A stretch of DNA of 64,000 nt, from assembly GCA_028583405.1 (NCBI GenBank), contig CM053246.1, positions 3,964,570-4,028,569 of the forward strand, in the 5' to 3' direction. Of this stretch, positions 45,832 through 55,521 are shown in pieces. The notes beneath the pieces were generated by a model, which had not been told where the DNA came from, searched no databases, and saw only the letters and a list, made by a program, of their open reading frames with translations. The DNA is from Pogonophryne albipinna. Its lineage: Eukaryota > Chordata > Actinopteri > Perciformes > Artedidraconidae. The translations under genes were made by a program, and so were the position numbers. Numbering within the stretch: position 1 is the stretch's first letter; each line of letters opens with the position of its first letter.

Positions 45832-48243
45832 TAAGTGCATAAAACTAAGGCTCAAACTTCCTCTCTGAAATAAAATAGGCCAAATCATCTGAATTCACAA
45901 CAAACATTTTAAGTTTATGGCCAAAGTACATCCTGTTGTACTGTGATATTTTACACACATTGAAATATCCATAAATCAGTGTTTGAAGCTATAAAGAAAT
46001 GAACAATTTAAATGATTACTTTGCGTCAACATTTTTAATACACAGTAGGAATGTACCCAGCCAAAGTGTTGCTAACTTCTGAAGAGGCTGCACACACCAT
46101 CGTATTATACTGGCCTCTTTTGTCTCTCTGGAAAATGTCAAGGCGTAATTGATATATTTCCCACTGTGCCGTTTATCTTTGAGCCGTGTTTCAGCTTCTA
46201 TGATCTGGGTTCACGCTGACCTTTACCAGTGCACTCTTTTCTCTGGCGCTTTTTTAGTGCCTCACTGAAAATAGCTCAATAGGATTTCAATGGGGTGTCT
46301 TTCATTTGAGACAATCTTCTCTCCCTTCTCCTACCCCTTTGACGGTGGCTATTTATTTTTGAGATCCAACTTTTCAGCATGTTGTTTGATCTGAGATTTA
46401 CTCGGAATGCTTTGTCCGTCTGAGAAAAACATCCTCCTGTCTCCTCAGCAGTAATGGAGGAGATGTGCTGATGCTACAGGCCACTGCTGTCTAATGCTGT
46501 TACAGGAAACACAGTGGATATGTTCAGTAATGGCACAGCGATTAGTACAACTGTTACTAGCAAAACATTTTAGCAACGCATTATAAAAAGAGGGAAGAAA
46601 ATATGTTTAGGTCTTCAGACCAATTATTTCAAATTGTTTGTTTGTCCTGCTGTTGATATGCCTTGTATTAGTCTGTTTCCATTCCTTTATTATCATCCAA
46701 CAAAGGATATATTTACTCCATATGCCAACATTTCCATTAGGTTAATAGAGGTATGCAGAAAGCCACTGCCTTTATGAGCTGGTTTTGCAAATACTCAATC
46801 AAAAACAATTTCAATTACCTTTCCAGAACAACTCAAACATCGTTACTATGGTTCAAACTAAAACTCAAACTAATGCAGAGTGACACCATGCCCCCTCTTC
46901 ATTCGAAATGTTACCTTAAAAATATTGGATGTTTACAATGTTGAGGCCAAAATGCGTCCATGATCGATGCAAACTATAGTGCCATACTGACCTGATATGT
47001 ATGAGTTGTTAAAAGTTGCCCTATATCCACCAAATACAAACAGGGATTTTAGTCGTATATAATATGATCCAGTCAATCCAAAGCCTGGTTGTCCATGGGT
47101 GATTCTGTGTATTTACATAGTTGCACACATATCTTTATATACATTTGTTTTTATATTCGGGATTGTGGGAATTGGTATTTCAATCTCTCTGTCTGTACAC
47201 ACAAACTGGAAGATTGACAATAAAGTTGATTTTGACTTTGATTTGACTTGACTCAATGAAATAGGGATAAATAAATAAAATAGATAAATAGCTGTCTGCT
47301 TTTAAAAAAACTCTTTTGACATGCAACTTCATAATCATGTTTTATTACTTGTTAGCTTGCACATTTTAATAGTTAAAGTCTAGAGAGTTTCAAAAGGCAG
47401 CTTGTGGCTTAATTATTTAAATGTTCCTACTTATTATAATTATTTAACCCTTTGGTAACCTTATAGAAGCAGCAACTTAATCACTCTTTCTGTATGTAAA
47501 GATTGTGTACATTTACATTTTAAAAGAATGCTTATTCCCTTTCTTGATGAAAGTCAAATGTAATACTTTTATGCATGTACAGTAAATATACAGCTATAGC
47601 AGCTAGGCTAGCTGCTAGTGCTAACCTTCTTTCAACTAACCAAGTAGTTTTGTATGAATTCACATTGTTAACCTAATGTTTCAAACTGTAACAGTGTGTC
47701 TGCATGTGACGCATTGGAAAAGAGAATGGGGCATTAAGCAACTTACAAAAAACGTAGAATACTCGACCCACAAAATGTGTTATAAGTGGTGTTTACGCCT
47801 TAATAAGATTCTGTTGTGGAGCATTTCATTTGAATAGTCAGGGTGTGTTAGGCTGTTATTAAGGCTCTGTGTTTTCTCAAAGCTTTCTCTTTAACAGCTG
47901 AGAATATCCCTTCTCTTTGACCAGCCACTCATACCTTCATCTCTCTTATTACACGACTTAGTTAAATGCTGAATGGTCAATTTCAAATGGCTCTGTTTCG
48001 TGCAGTCATAATAATCCGCAGAAAGAAGTGCAGTCAATATAGCGTCAGCAGTGGCAAAAATAACCCCATACATTTTCCTCCAATCAGAAACCACAGAGGA
48101 ATACTTGTTTTCAATATTTATTTTTGTATTTGTTGAGAGCACGGAACTTTCATGATGACAAAACTGTCTCCAGCAAATAAATATAAACTAGAACAAGAAA
48201 AAAGCGCAAGTTTAAAAGAATCAGACCGCCGGATGTTAAATGA
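45832..48243. other. No gene recognised
   Basis: 46100-46400 is repeat-free (words: aaggcgtaattgatatattt, gctatttatttttgagatcc). 47150-47255 is a short retrotransposon-like tail. Elsewhere the DNA is AT-rich with no domain-bearing ORF. Confidence 0.5.
47150..47255 (+). mobile_element. Non-LTR retrotransposon 3' tail fragment
   Basis: attgacaataaagttgattt followed by tgactttgatttgacttgac is the pattern of a poly(A)-signal-plus-short-repeat tail on fish non-LTR elements. No ORF remains. Confidence 0.4.
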
Positions 48244-48560
48244 ATCAGCAGAAAAAGACAGACTGGAAGTTATCAGTAAAGGGAACAGCAGACGAACACA
48301 GACAGGAAGTAAACACTAAAGGGAACAGCAGAAGAAGACAGACAGGAAGTAAACACTAAAGAGAACAGCAGAAGGAAGACATACAGGAAGTAAACACTAA
48401 AGGGAACAGCAGAAGAAGACAGACAGGAAGTAAACACTAAAGGGAACAGCAGAAGAAGACAGACAGGAAGTAAAAGGGAACAGCAGAAGGAAGACAGACA
48501 GGAAGTAAACACTAAAGGGAACAGCAGAAGAAGACAGACAGGAAGTAATAACTAACAGGA
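48244..48560. repeat. ~40-bp minisatellite, about eight copies
   Basis: The unit is gggaacagcagaagaagaca followed by gacaggaagtaaacactaaa. Copies vary by small indels; one lacks cact (48470-48478). The reading MF-SCLSSFCCS on the minus strand is repeat-driven. Confidence 0.92.
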
Positions 48561-49662
48561 ACACGGTATGGGCTCTGCAGTGTTTAAAGACTGGTTAATG
48601 GAAAAGAGAATGAACAGACTTGAACAGTTAAAGAACACCTCGATCAGTGCTGCCGTCATTTTTTATCTATGTTGCTGTCGCCTCAGTTCGGCCGTTGGTA
48701 CGCACTGGAACGGACTATTTTTTCCTGCAATGCAGTCATTTTGAAGTCAATAAACTCATCATAAATCAATATTGTGACCCAAGTCATGTATTTATTTAAT
48801 ATATACCCATGTAATAAGTGGGATAATGTGCAGCAAGCCGATGAGTGAAGAAAGAAACACTTTCAGGGTGATTCAAGATCCCTCCACCTCAGCTAGCATC
48901 CTTCTCTTAGTAACAGACTCACACTAAGCTCCCAGTTCTTCCTGGTTCTGATGCCACTAGCACACAGTGATGCAGAATGCTCACTTGCTCCTTGTCCTCT
49001 CCACTTCCTCCAGTCCTTATCTCTCTCTCATCCACACAGACTCTGCTGCCCTGGTTTCTCCGTACTGCAGCATTTCTTCAGCACAGCTGACCTTTAGCTC
49101 AGGCCATCAGAAATTCCTTATTCAGGCGGCCTATGGGAAGCTTTAGCTCACTCTTCTGTTTGTGGGGAAAAGATCCAGGTTGAGGCTGATATGCCAGTAA
49201 ATCTACAATATCATTCAATAAGCATAAATAAGATAAACTAAGGTGCTGTTGAGGCATAAACACATGCTGCATAAGAACATGGTGTGTTCTCAGACCTTGA
49301 ATATGTTGCAAATATCCATGAGTTTCATGGCTTTTTCAATCTGCCCACTAATTGATTTTATACAATGCCAACTTTGTCTATTACAACATGGATTATATTT
49401 CTCAACAGTCAATACATCTAAGAGGTCACAGGATGATAAACACGATATTAAAGTAAAGAAAACACATTTCTCCTCTTCCTATTCTTTTTCTTCTAAGATG
49501 TGGCATTTACTTGTGAACTTCTGTAAATGTTATCTTTAAAACGTTTTTATAAGAAAACTTTGAGAAGTGGCCCAACTACAAGTTGGCTTTGCTTTGTTTG
49601 GACATGTCGGAGCTCAAAAGATTGGGTAAAATTGAGGTATTACACGGCTCCATTGTTGCTTC
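48561..49662. other. No gene recognised
   Basis: No repeat family or domain seen. Immediately followed by the LTR element insertion; the last five bases (gcttc) are its target site. Confidence 0.5.
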
Positions 49663-49845
49663 TGTCACGATTCTCATGTTATGTCACGTTTGTAGTTTTG
49701 TATGTTTGGGTTTATGTTGCTGTTCGGTTCTCCCTGTCTTGTTTTCCTCCTTGTGAATAGTCTGATTGTGTTCACCTGTGGCCCTTGTGTTTCTCCTCCC
49801 CTGCCCGGCTGTTTCTCGTTTTGTGATTATCCCTCCCTGTATTTA

Positions 49846-52037
49846 TTCAATTCAAAACCTTTATTTATCCAGGTAAAATCCCATTGAGATCAATGATCTC
49901 TTTTTCAAGGGAGACCTGCAGCAGTAGGCAGTGTTGGGTGTAACGCGTTACAAAAGTAACGGAGTTATAGTAATATATTACTTTTTGCTGTAACGAAGTA
50001 ATGTAACGCATTACTAATGAAATGTGGGTAATATATTACCCGTTACAATGCTCAGTAACGCAGTTACAACACATTTTAACCCGAAATTAAATGTTGTTTT
50101 GTTTTTTAAGAATGTACTAACATAGCGAGACATTCGGACACCAGACAAATTGTGTGGGTAGATTAGTAAACCTGGTGTGTTTACCCTTCAGGCTTCGCGT
50201 AGGGATCTTCGGGGCAGTTGAATGTTATGCACCCTCTATTCAAAAAAGAGAACGGAGCGAAAAATACTAACAACAAATTGTGTCAGGTGCGCGTGACCTG
50301 CTCCGCTGCGCGTGCATCATTTCCAAAGTTCTTCCACAGCAGTGACACACATCTGTGGATAATCATTTATACGAAAATGGTTAAAACAACCATCACTAAA
50401 CGCCAGCAACACTGCATCTACTGCAGACAACAGGCCAGATGGGGACATCACGTTACCCTCCGTTGTGGACACTAGCTTACTCCCGCCTGACTCGCCGCCC
50501 TCGCCCCCGGAGCAGCAGTCTTTGTCGCCGGAAACTACGCCGCCCCTCTGCGGCCCGCAGGTGCCAGGAAACCACGGCAAAACAGAGCCTGCCCAGGTAT
50601 ATCTAAACAAGTACCCGCCTGTACAGTGTTGTTAGCCGGTCATTTTGCAGCTCGTGGTATACAAATAGACAAGGGCTAGAATATTCATGTGAAAATAGTG
50701 CCATATTCTGCCATGCCTGTAGAAATGTTGGGTCAAAAATAATGCATACAATAGCACAGATGCCTTCACCACGAATGGCTACAAAAAGATCTCATATCCC
50801 AAGCTTATCAACAAGCTAATGTTGCAGCTGAAATGTTCTCCAGGTCACAAAGTCAACCTCACATGATGATGTGATACCAGTTTTCAAGGACAGTAAATAT
50901 TCTCTTCCCAGAGTATATGATGGGACCAAAGTGATGATTTAGTACATGGTTTTAATAATACTTTTGATTTTCAATGTTTGCCATTTCAAACCATGAGCTG
51001 GTTCAAATAATATTTGCCTTGATTTACGATATGTTCTCATTTCTTTTATCAGTAGCTTTGAAGCTTTTGTGCTTTTCCTTGCCATTGTCCACTTTGGACT
51101 ATATGAGATATCTCAGGATTGCACTTTTAACTCACTTGAAATGTTCTCACTTGCTTGGTTTCAAAACATAACAAAGGCCATAATCTGTTCATTGGGGACC
51201 ATCAATGCTATTATTCATTGCTGTTGCCGGCCACTATTGCTCATGTAAACCTGCTACTGCTGCGCCCCCTGTAATCTCAGAGGCACCCTGAGTCATTTTG
51301 TTCTGGAACCGGGCCTGTACATGGCCATATACTAAACACACTACAGAGCCCATTCCGTGCCCTGTTATTGTTTACTTCCTGTCTGACTTCTTCTGGTGAT
51401 TTATCTGACGTCCAGCGCTCCGTCTTTTAACCTCTTTTCCTGTCTCTTTCTTGATCCTCCTTAGCAACCTTCATTATAGTCCTTGACAGTGGTCTGTACT
51501 ACTGGATTAACAACGTGTCACATGTTAAGAATTTACAATCAGAATCCAGTATTCAACTAAGCCGTGTAATAAAAGGTGTTAGTAGCCTTAAGGGCCTACA
51601 CAGTTGTTATGCTATACCACATTGCCCTTCACTGGATGTATAATGAGCTGCACTAAACTACATTTCAGCATTTAAAATACCTAGCCATTCTTTTGCGGTT
51701 ATTTTGGTGAAAGTAACTCAAAAGTAACTAAAGTAGTGTAACTCATTACATTTCAAAGACAGTAATATTGTAATGTAACTTATTACTTTCAAAAGAGAGT
51801 AATAAGTAATATGTAATATATTACATTTTGGAAGTAACTTGCCCAACACTGGCAGTAGGTTCCACAAGAAGACATAAAAACATAAACAACAGAACAACAA
51901 AAGGATATCATACAGCAAAATGTACAGGGATTACAATTCACATATTTAACCACATGTACAGGTACCAACAGCATCTGATTTTGTAGCATCCAACCGAGCT
52001 TTAAAAACATGTAGTGGTACTAGCTTGGTAATTTTCC
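49846..52037. mobile_element. ~270-bp dispersed repeat inserted in the LTR, itself split by a hAT
   Basis: Comparison with the intact 3' LTR (ccctgtatttagtcttg) shows an insertion after ccctgtattta, with attta on both sides as a probable target duplication. The inserted repeat begins ttcaattcaaaacctttatt and has the phrase gagatcaatgatctcttttt, typical of a common fish interspersed repeat. It is split by the hAT at 49929-51851. Confidence 0.7.
49929..51851. mobile_element. hAT transposon (CAGTGTTGGG ends), 1.92 kb, non-autonomous
   Basis: Ends cagtgttgggtgtaacgcg and, on the minus strand, cagtgttgggcaagttac; exact 8-bp target duplication gcagtagg at 49921-49928 and 51852-51859. The subterminal DNA is rich in gtaac/gttac words. 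The interior has short ORFs, one with HCIYCRQQARWGHH (50404-50445), but no recognisable transposase catalytic region. Confidence 0.88.
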
Positions 52038-52202
52038 ATTTAGTCTTGTCTTTTCCTGTGTTCAGTGTTGGTTCGTCTTTTGTTGGTGACTGAGTTCACC
52101 GGTGAGTGTTCTGTTTTGTCCAAGTTATTTTCATTATTCTTGAAATAAAGGTTAATCAGAGTTATCTGCATTTGGGTCCTGCTTCCTTCACTCAACCGTA
52201 AC

Positions 52203-52973
52203 TAGAGATGTCCCGATCCGATCACGTGATTTTCAAAAGATCGGGATCGGGAGAAAAAAAATCGGGGATCGGGATTTTTTTTAATTTTTTTTAATTTAAT
52301 GTTACAAAACAAAAATGACCATGTTCACGTCTTAAAGTCATCCTGAGGCCTTAGTTTTGGTTTGAAATGACACAACATCATGTATGTGTTGCTTCTTTTG
52401 GGCTCGTTTTCAGACCTGGTTGCTTATTTCTCTCAAAGCTGGCAACAGAGTGGGCGCGCAGTGTCTAGCAGTAAGCTAACGAGAGGCTACGTTCAGCTGG
52501 TGACTCGGGACTCGGGACAGAGAAAATGTCAGGAGTTTGGAAGTATTATAAAATTGAAAGCGAAGGCAGTGTAACAGCCAGATGCAATGTTTGCAAGGCG
52601 GAGGTTCCGCGTGGTGGAAAGAACAGAGCTACGTTCAACACGACCAATCTAATACGCCACCTGAGAAACAAACACTAACAACAACAGGACGAGTACACAG
52701 CGGCCACTCAGGTAACGGCACTGAAACAACCAACACTTTCAGAGACTTTTAAAAGGAAAGAGAAACTGCCCCAGAACAGTGAAAAGGCCAAACAAATAAC
52801 AGCCAAGATAGCTGAACTCATCGCGTTGGATGACCAGCCGTTATCTGTTACCTTTTTTTTCTCTTAATGCATTGCATAAAGATCGGATCGGGAAAAATCG
52901 GTATCGGCAGATTGTCAAAATCAAATGATCGGAATCGGATCGGGAGCAAAAAAATGTGATCGGGACATCCCTA
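52203..52973 (+). mobile_element. hAT transposon (TAGRGATGTCCCGATC ends), 0.77 kb, internally deleted
   Basis: Left tagagatgtcccgatccg, right (minus strand) tagggatgtcccgatc; exact 8-bp target duplication accgtaac at 52195-52202 and 52974-52981. It keeps the transposase BED zinc finger start but lacks the catalytic domain. Confidence 0.92.
52526..52678 (+). pseudogene. BED zinc finger of a hAT transposase, truncated by a stop
   Basis: A 50-codon ORF (MSGVWKYYKIESEGSVTARC start) carries the BED finger pattern W-x-x-Y / C-x-x-C / H-x(4)-H: ARCNVCKAEV and LIRHLRNKH. A TAA immediately follows the last His where a Gln codon is expected. The same frame then continues open (DEYTAATQVTALKQPTLSET, KAKQITAKIAELIALDDQP) to 52866, which is the region preceding the RNase H-like domain in Charlie-type transposases. 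BED fingers bind the element's ends. Confidence 0.8.
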
Positions 52974-53387
52974 ACCGTAACAGTACGAACCAACCACATA
53001 TGGACCTAGCAGATGATCCATTTGAAGTGGAGTTATATTAATTTACCTACTTGCTGGCTTGCAGCTATGGTGAATGGAAAGGAGCAACCAGTGCGGAGCA
53101 AAAGAGGGCTGCCCTGGCAGAGGCGTACCAGAGGGCAACAGAGAAACCAGGGTTAGTGAAGTTCTTACCTGGCTGGATTATGGACTTCCTCCAGACATGC
53201 GTTTCCAGGCCTGCTAGCCCCAGGCATGCTAACCCCCTGTCTGCCACAGTTCCCATCATAGCTTCTTTCGAGAACGCTTTGATGGGTCTCGTCTGGCTTT
53301 TGGAGGTCCACGGAGCCTCCAAAAGGCTCCCAAGAGAAGGAGACCCAGGTCCAGGCTACCAGCCCGAGCCCCTGCAGCCATGTTTCC

Positions 53388-53590
53388 GGCTCCAGCACCG
53401 GCCCCAGCAGCCATGGTTCCAGCCCCAGTTCTGGCCCCAGCAGCCATGGTTCCGGCTCCAGAACCGGCCCACACAGCCATGGTTCCAGCCCACACAGCCA
53501 TGGTTCCAGCCCCAGTTCTGGCCCCAGCAGCCATGGTTCCAGCCCCAGTTCTGGCCCCAGCAGCCATGGTTTCGGCTCCAGTACTGGCTC
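53388..53590. repeat. 33-bp minisatellite
   Basis: Units of gcagccatggttccagcccc plus agttctggcccca, encoding 11-residue AMVPAPVLAPA repeats, with one shortened unit at 53473-53505. Confidence 0.9.
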
Positions 53591-53711
53591 TCCGGCCGAC
53601 GCCAGCTCCCTGTGTCATGTCTGTGGTTCGGCCAACTCCAGCCCCTCGTGTCCTGTCGGCATTCCGGCCGACCCCAGCTCCCCGTGTCCTGTCGGCGTAC
53701 CGACCGACAAA

Positions 53712-54540
53712 AGTCCTCTCTCAAGTTTCCTCTCTAGTCCCCTCTCGAGTCCCCTCTCAAGTCACCTCTCAAGTCCCCTCTCAAGTTCCCTCTCAGGTCC
53801 TCTCTCAAGTCCCCTCTCGAGTTCCCTCTCGAGTCTCTTCTCGAGTCCCCTCTCAAGTCTCCTCTCAAGTCTCCTCTCGAGTTCTTTCTCAAGTCCCCTC
53901 TCGAGTTCCCTCTCAAGTTCCCTCTCGAGTTACCTCTCAAGTCACCTCTCGAGTTCCCTCTCAAGTCACCGCTCGAGTTCCCTCTCAAGTCTCCTCTCGA
54001 GTCTCCGTTCAAGTTCCCTCTCGAGTAGGGATGCCAGTGATTATTTGATTATTCGAATATTCGTGACAGTCTCCATAATCGAATATTATTTTTAAAAATC
54101 GATTTTATTTATATATTTTTTTATTATTATTTATGTTTTTTTTTTTTTTTCTGGCTTAGTTTCAACCAAAACATAGACTAATGCTAATAATAGTAATAGT
54201 ATTAATAATTGTAAATGGCCATTGGTCACACCACCAGTTTGTTTTACTGTAAACTTGGAGGAAGCCAGCAGCGCAGAGCAGACTGCTGCTGCAGCACGCT
54301 ACACACCGACCCCGCCCCCGCCCCCACCCCCCCTCTCCCTCACACGTGCGACTAAAGATGGGTCGGTCGAATAATCGATTATTATTCGCCAGGGCTGCCG
54401 AATAATCGATTTTGATCATGGTCAGTTTCTGGCAACCCTACTCTCGAGATCCCTCTCAAGTCAACTCTCAAGTCAACTCTCAAGTTTCCTCTCGAGTTCC
54501 CTCTCAAGCCCTCTCTCGAGTCCCCACTCAAGACCCTACT
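53712..54540. repeat. 12-bp minisatellite (split by a hAT at 54026-54440)
   Basis: Units of ctcaagtcccct / ctcgagttccct from 53712 to 54025, resuming at 54441 to about 54540. More than 30 copies in all. Many units carry the XhoI-like palindrome ctcgag. Confidence 0.92.
54026..54440. mobile_element. hAT-type MITE (TAGGGWTGCCAG ends), 415 bp
   Basis: Left tagggatgccag, right (minus strand) tagggttgccag; flanked by ctctcgag at 54018-54025 and 54441-54448. The octamer also occurs in the surrounding 12-bp repeat, so the duplication is less decisive than elsewhere, but the length and ends fit hAT. attcgaata/ataatcgatt-type words fill both subterminal zones. Confidence 0.82.
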
Positions 54541-54555
54541 CAAGTGCCATTGGAG

Positions 54556-54910
54556 GTTCCGCTGGGGGTCCTGCCAACTCCATGTCCTGTCCCATTGGGG
54601 GTCCCGTTGACTGCTCTCCTGCCGGGGGTCCTGCCAACTCCATGTCCTATCCCGTTGGGGATCCCGCCGACTGCTCTCCTGCCGGGGGTTCTGCCAACTC
54701 CATGTCCTGTCCCGTTGGGGGTCCCGCCGACTACTCTTCTGCCGGGGGTCCTGCCAACCCTGTGTCCTGTGCCTCTGGGGGTCCCGCCGACAACTCTTCT
54801 GCCGGGGGTCCTGCCAACCCCTTGTCCTGTTCCGTTGGAGGTCACGCCGCCACCTGTCTCGCCGGGGGTCCTGCCAACTCCTGGTCCTCTTCCGTGGGGG
54901 ATCCTGCCGA
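54556..54910. repeat. 60-bp minisatellite, about six copies
   Basis: Units of ggggtcctgccaactccatg, tcctgtcccgttgggggtcc and cgccgactgctctcctgccg, encoding 20-residue Leu-Pro-rich repeats. Confidence 0.92.
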
Positions 54911-55007
54911 AGCCTGTCCCACCGGCTCTGGTTCCTGCCCGGCCTCTGGAGCTGTCCCGTCAGCGCCTTCCTGCCCGTCCTCCGGAGTTGTTCCGTCGCC
55001 GCCTGCT

Positions 55008-55200
55008 TCGCCCTCGAGCCCGGCCCCCTGAGAGCCGTGGTCTTCGCCTTCGTACCCGGCCCCCTGAGAGCCGCGGTCTTCGCCCTCGAGCCCGGCCCCC
55101 TGAGAGCCCGGCCCCCTGAGAGCCACAGTCTTCACCCTCGAGCCCGGCCCCCTGAGAGCTGCGGTCCTCGCCCTCGGGCCCGGCCCCCTGACTCTTCCTG
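55008..55200. repeat. 36-bp minisatellite
   Basis: Units of gagcccggccccctgagagc plus ccgcggtcttcgccct, encoding 12-residue RARPPESRGLRP-type repeats, with one internal unit shortened at 55098-55118. Confidence 0.88.
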
Positions 55201-55316
55201 CCGCTGCCTCCGCCCTCATGCTCGGCCCCCTGAGTTCGCCCGCTGTGGTCTTCGCTGCTCCATGGTCTCTGCCTTGCCTCCGGGCCGTCCTCCAGACCCC
55301 CTCCACCCACCCTGGT

Positions 55317-55516
55317 GGCTGTTTCTCGTCCTGTGATTACCCCTCCCTGTATTTAGTCTTGTCTCTTCCTGTGTTCAGTGTTGGTTCGTCTTTTGTTGGT
55401 GACTGAGTTCACCGGTGAGTGTTCTGTTTTGTCCAAGTTATTTTCATTATCCTTGAAATAAAGGTTAATCAGAGTTATCTGCATTTGGGTCCTGCTTCCT
55501 TCACTCAACCGTAACA
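55317..55516 (+). repeat. 3' LTR remnant of the non-autonomous element
   Basis: Matches the 5' LTR from ggctgtttctcg to cgtaaca but lacks the LTR's first ~145 bp; the 36-bp repeat region runs almost straight into it. The junction therefore removed the polypurine tract and the LTR start. Confidence 0.8.
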
Positions 55517-55521
55517 GCTTC

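Larger units (their letters stand above)
49663..52982 (+). repeat. 5' LTR, interrupted by two insertions
   Basis: LTR pieces are 49663-49845, 52043-52202 and the last bases to 52982. They include the poly(A) signal gaaataaagg (52142-52151) and end aaccgtaaca. Without insertions the LTR is about 350 bp, close to the 388-bp solo LTR at 57063-57450, which shares the gggtcctgc-ctcaacc end. Confidence 0.8.
53000..55316 (+). pseudogene. Low-complexity gag-like ORF of the non-autonomous LTR element
   Basis: An ATG 18 bp after the 5' LTR (MDLADDPFEVELY, then stop at 53039) sits where gag begins in the gypsy element at 5448. The following 53051-53380 region contains a plausible folded segment (KGATSAEQKRAALAEAYQ, GLVKFLPGWIMDFLQT). 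From about 53350 the frame starting at 53380 takes over and is almost pure repeat: AMVPAPVLAPA units, then VPSQVPSR units, then VLPTPCPVPLGVP units, then RARPPESRGLRP units, ending at 55119. The hAT plus its duplicated octamer at 54026-54448 is 423 bp, so it leaves the frame unchanged. No zinc knuckle or pol domain is present. Function unknown. Confidence 0.5.
49663..55516 (+). mobile_element. Non-autonomous LTR retrotransposon with nested insertions
   Basis: The element starts tgtcacgattctcatg and ends cactcaaccgtaaca (TG...CA). It is flanked on both sides by gcttc (49658-49662 and 55517-55521), an exact 5-bp target duplication, which fixes the limits. Its 3' LTR matches the 5' LTR over ~200 bp. 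The interior has only a low-complexity ORF and no protease, RT or integrase, so it must have relied on another element's enzymes. Removing the insertions at 49846-52037, 52203-52973 and 54026-54440 leaves roughly 2.5 kb. Confidence 0.85.

Noticed and set aside
48273..48512. 79-codon Ser/Cys/Leu-rich minus-strand ORF
   Set aside because: Reads through the 40-bp minisatellite; periodic sequence only.
48244..48560. CRISPR-like regular spacing
   Set aside because: The units are contiguous and nearly identical, with no unique spacers: a minisatellite.
53065..53724. Minus-strand Gly/Ala and Trp/Gly-rich ORFs in the LTR element
   Set aside because: Reverse readings of unit lengths divisible by three; the plus strand agrees with LTR orientation and gag position.
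54842..55310. Minus-strand Gly-rich ORFs of 116-154 codons
   Set aside because: Shadows of the 36-bp and 60-bp repeats.
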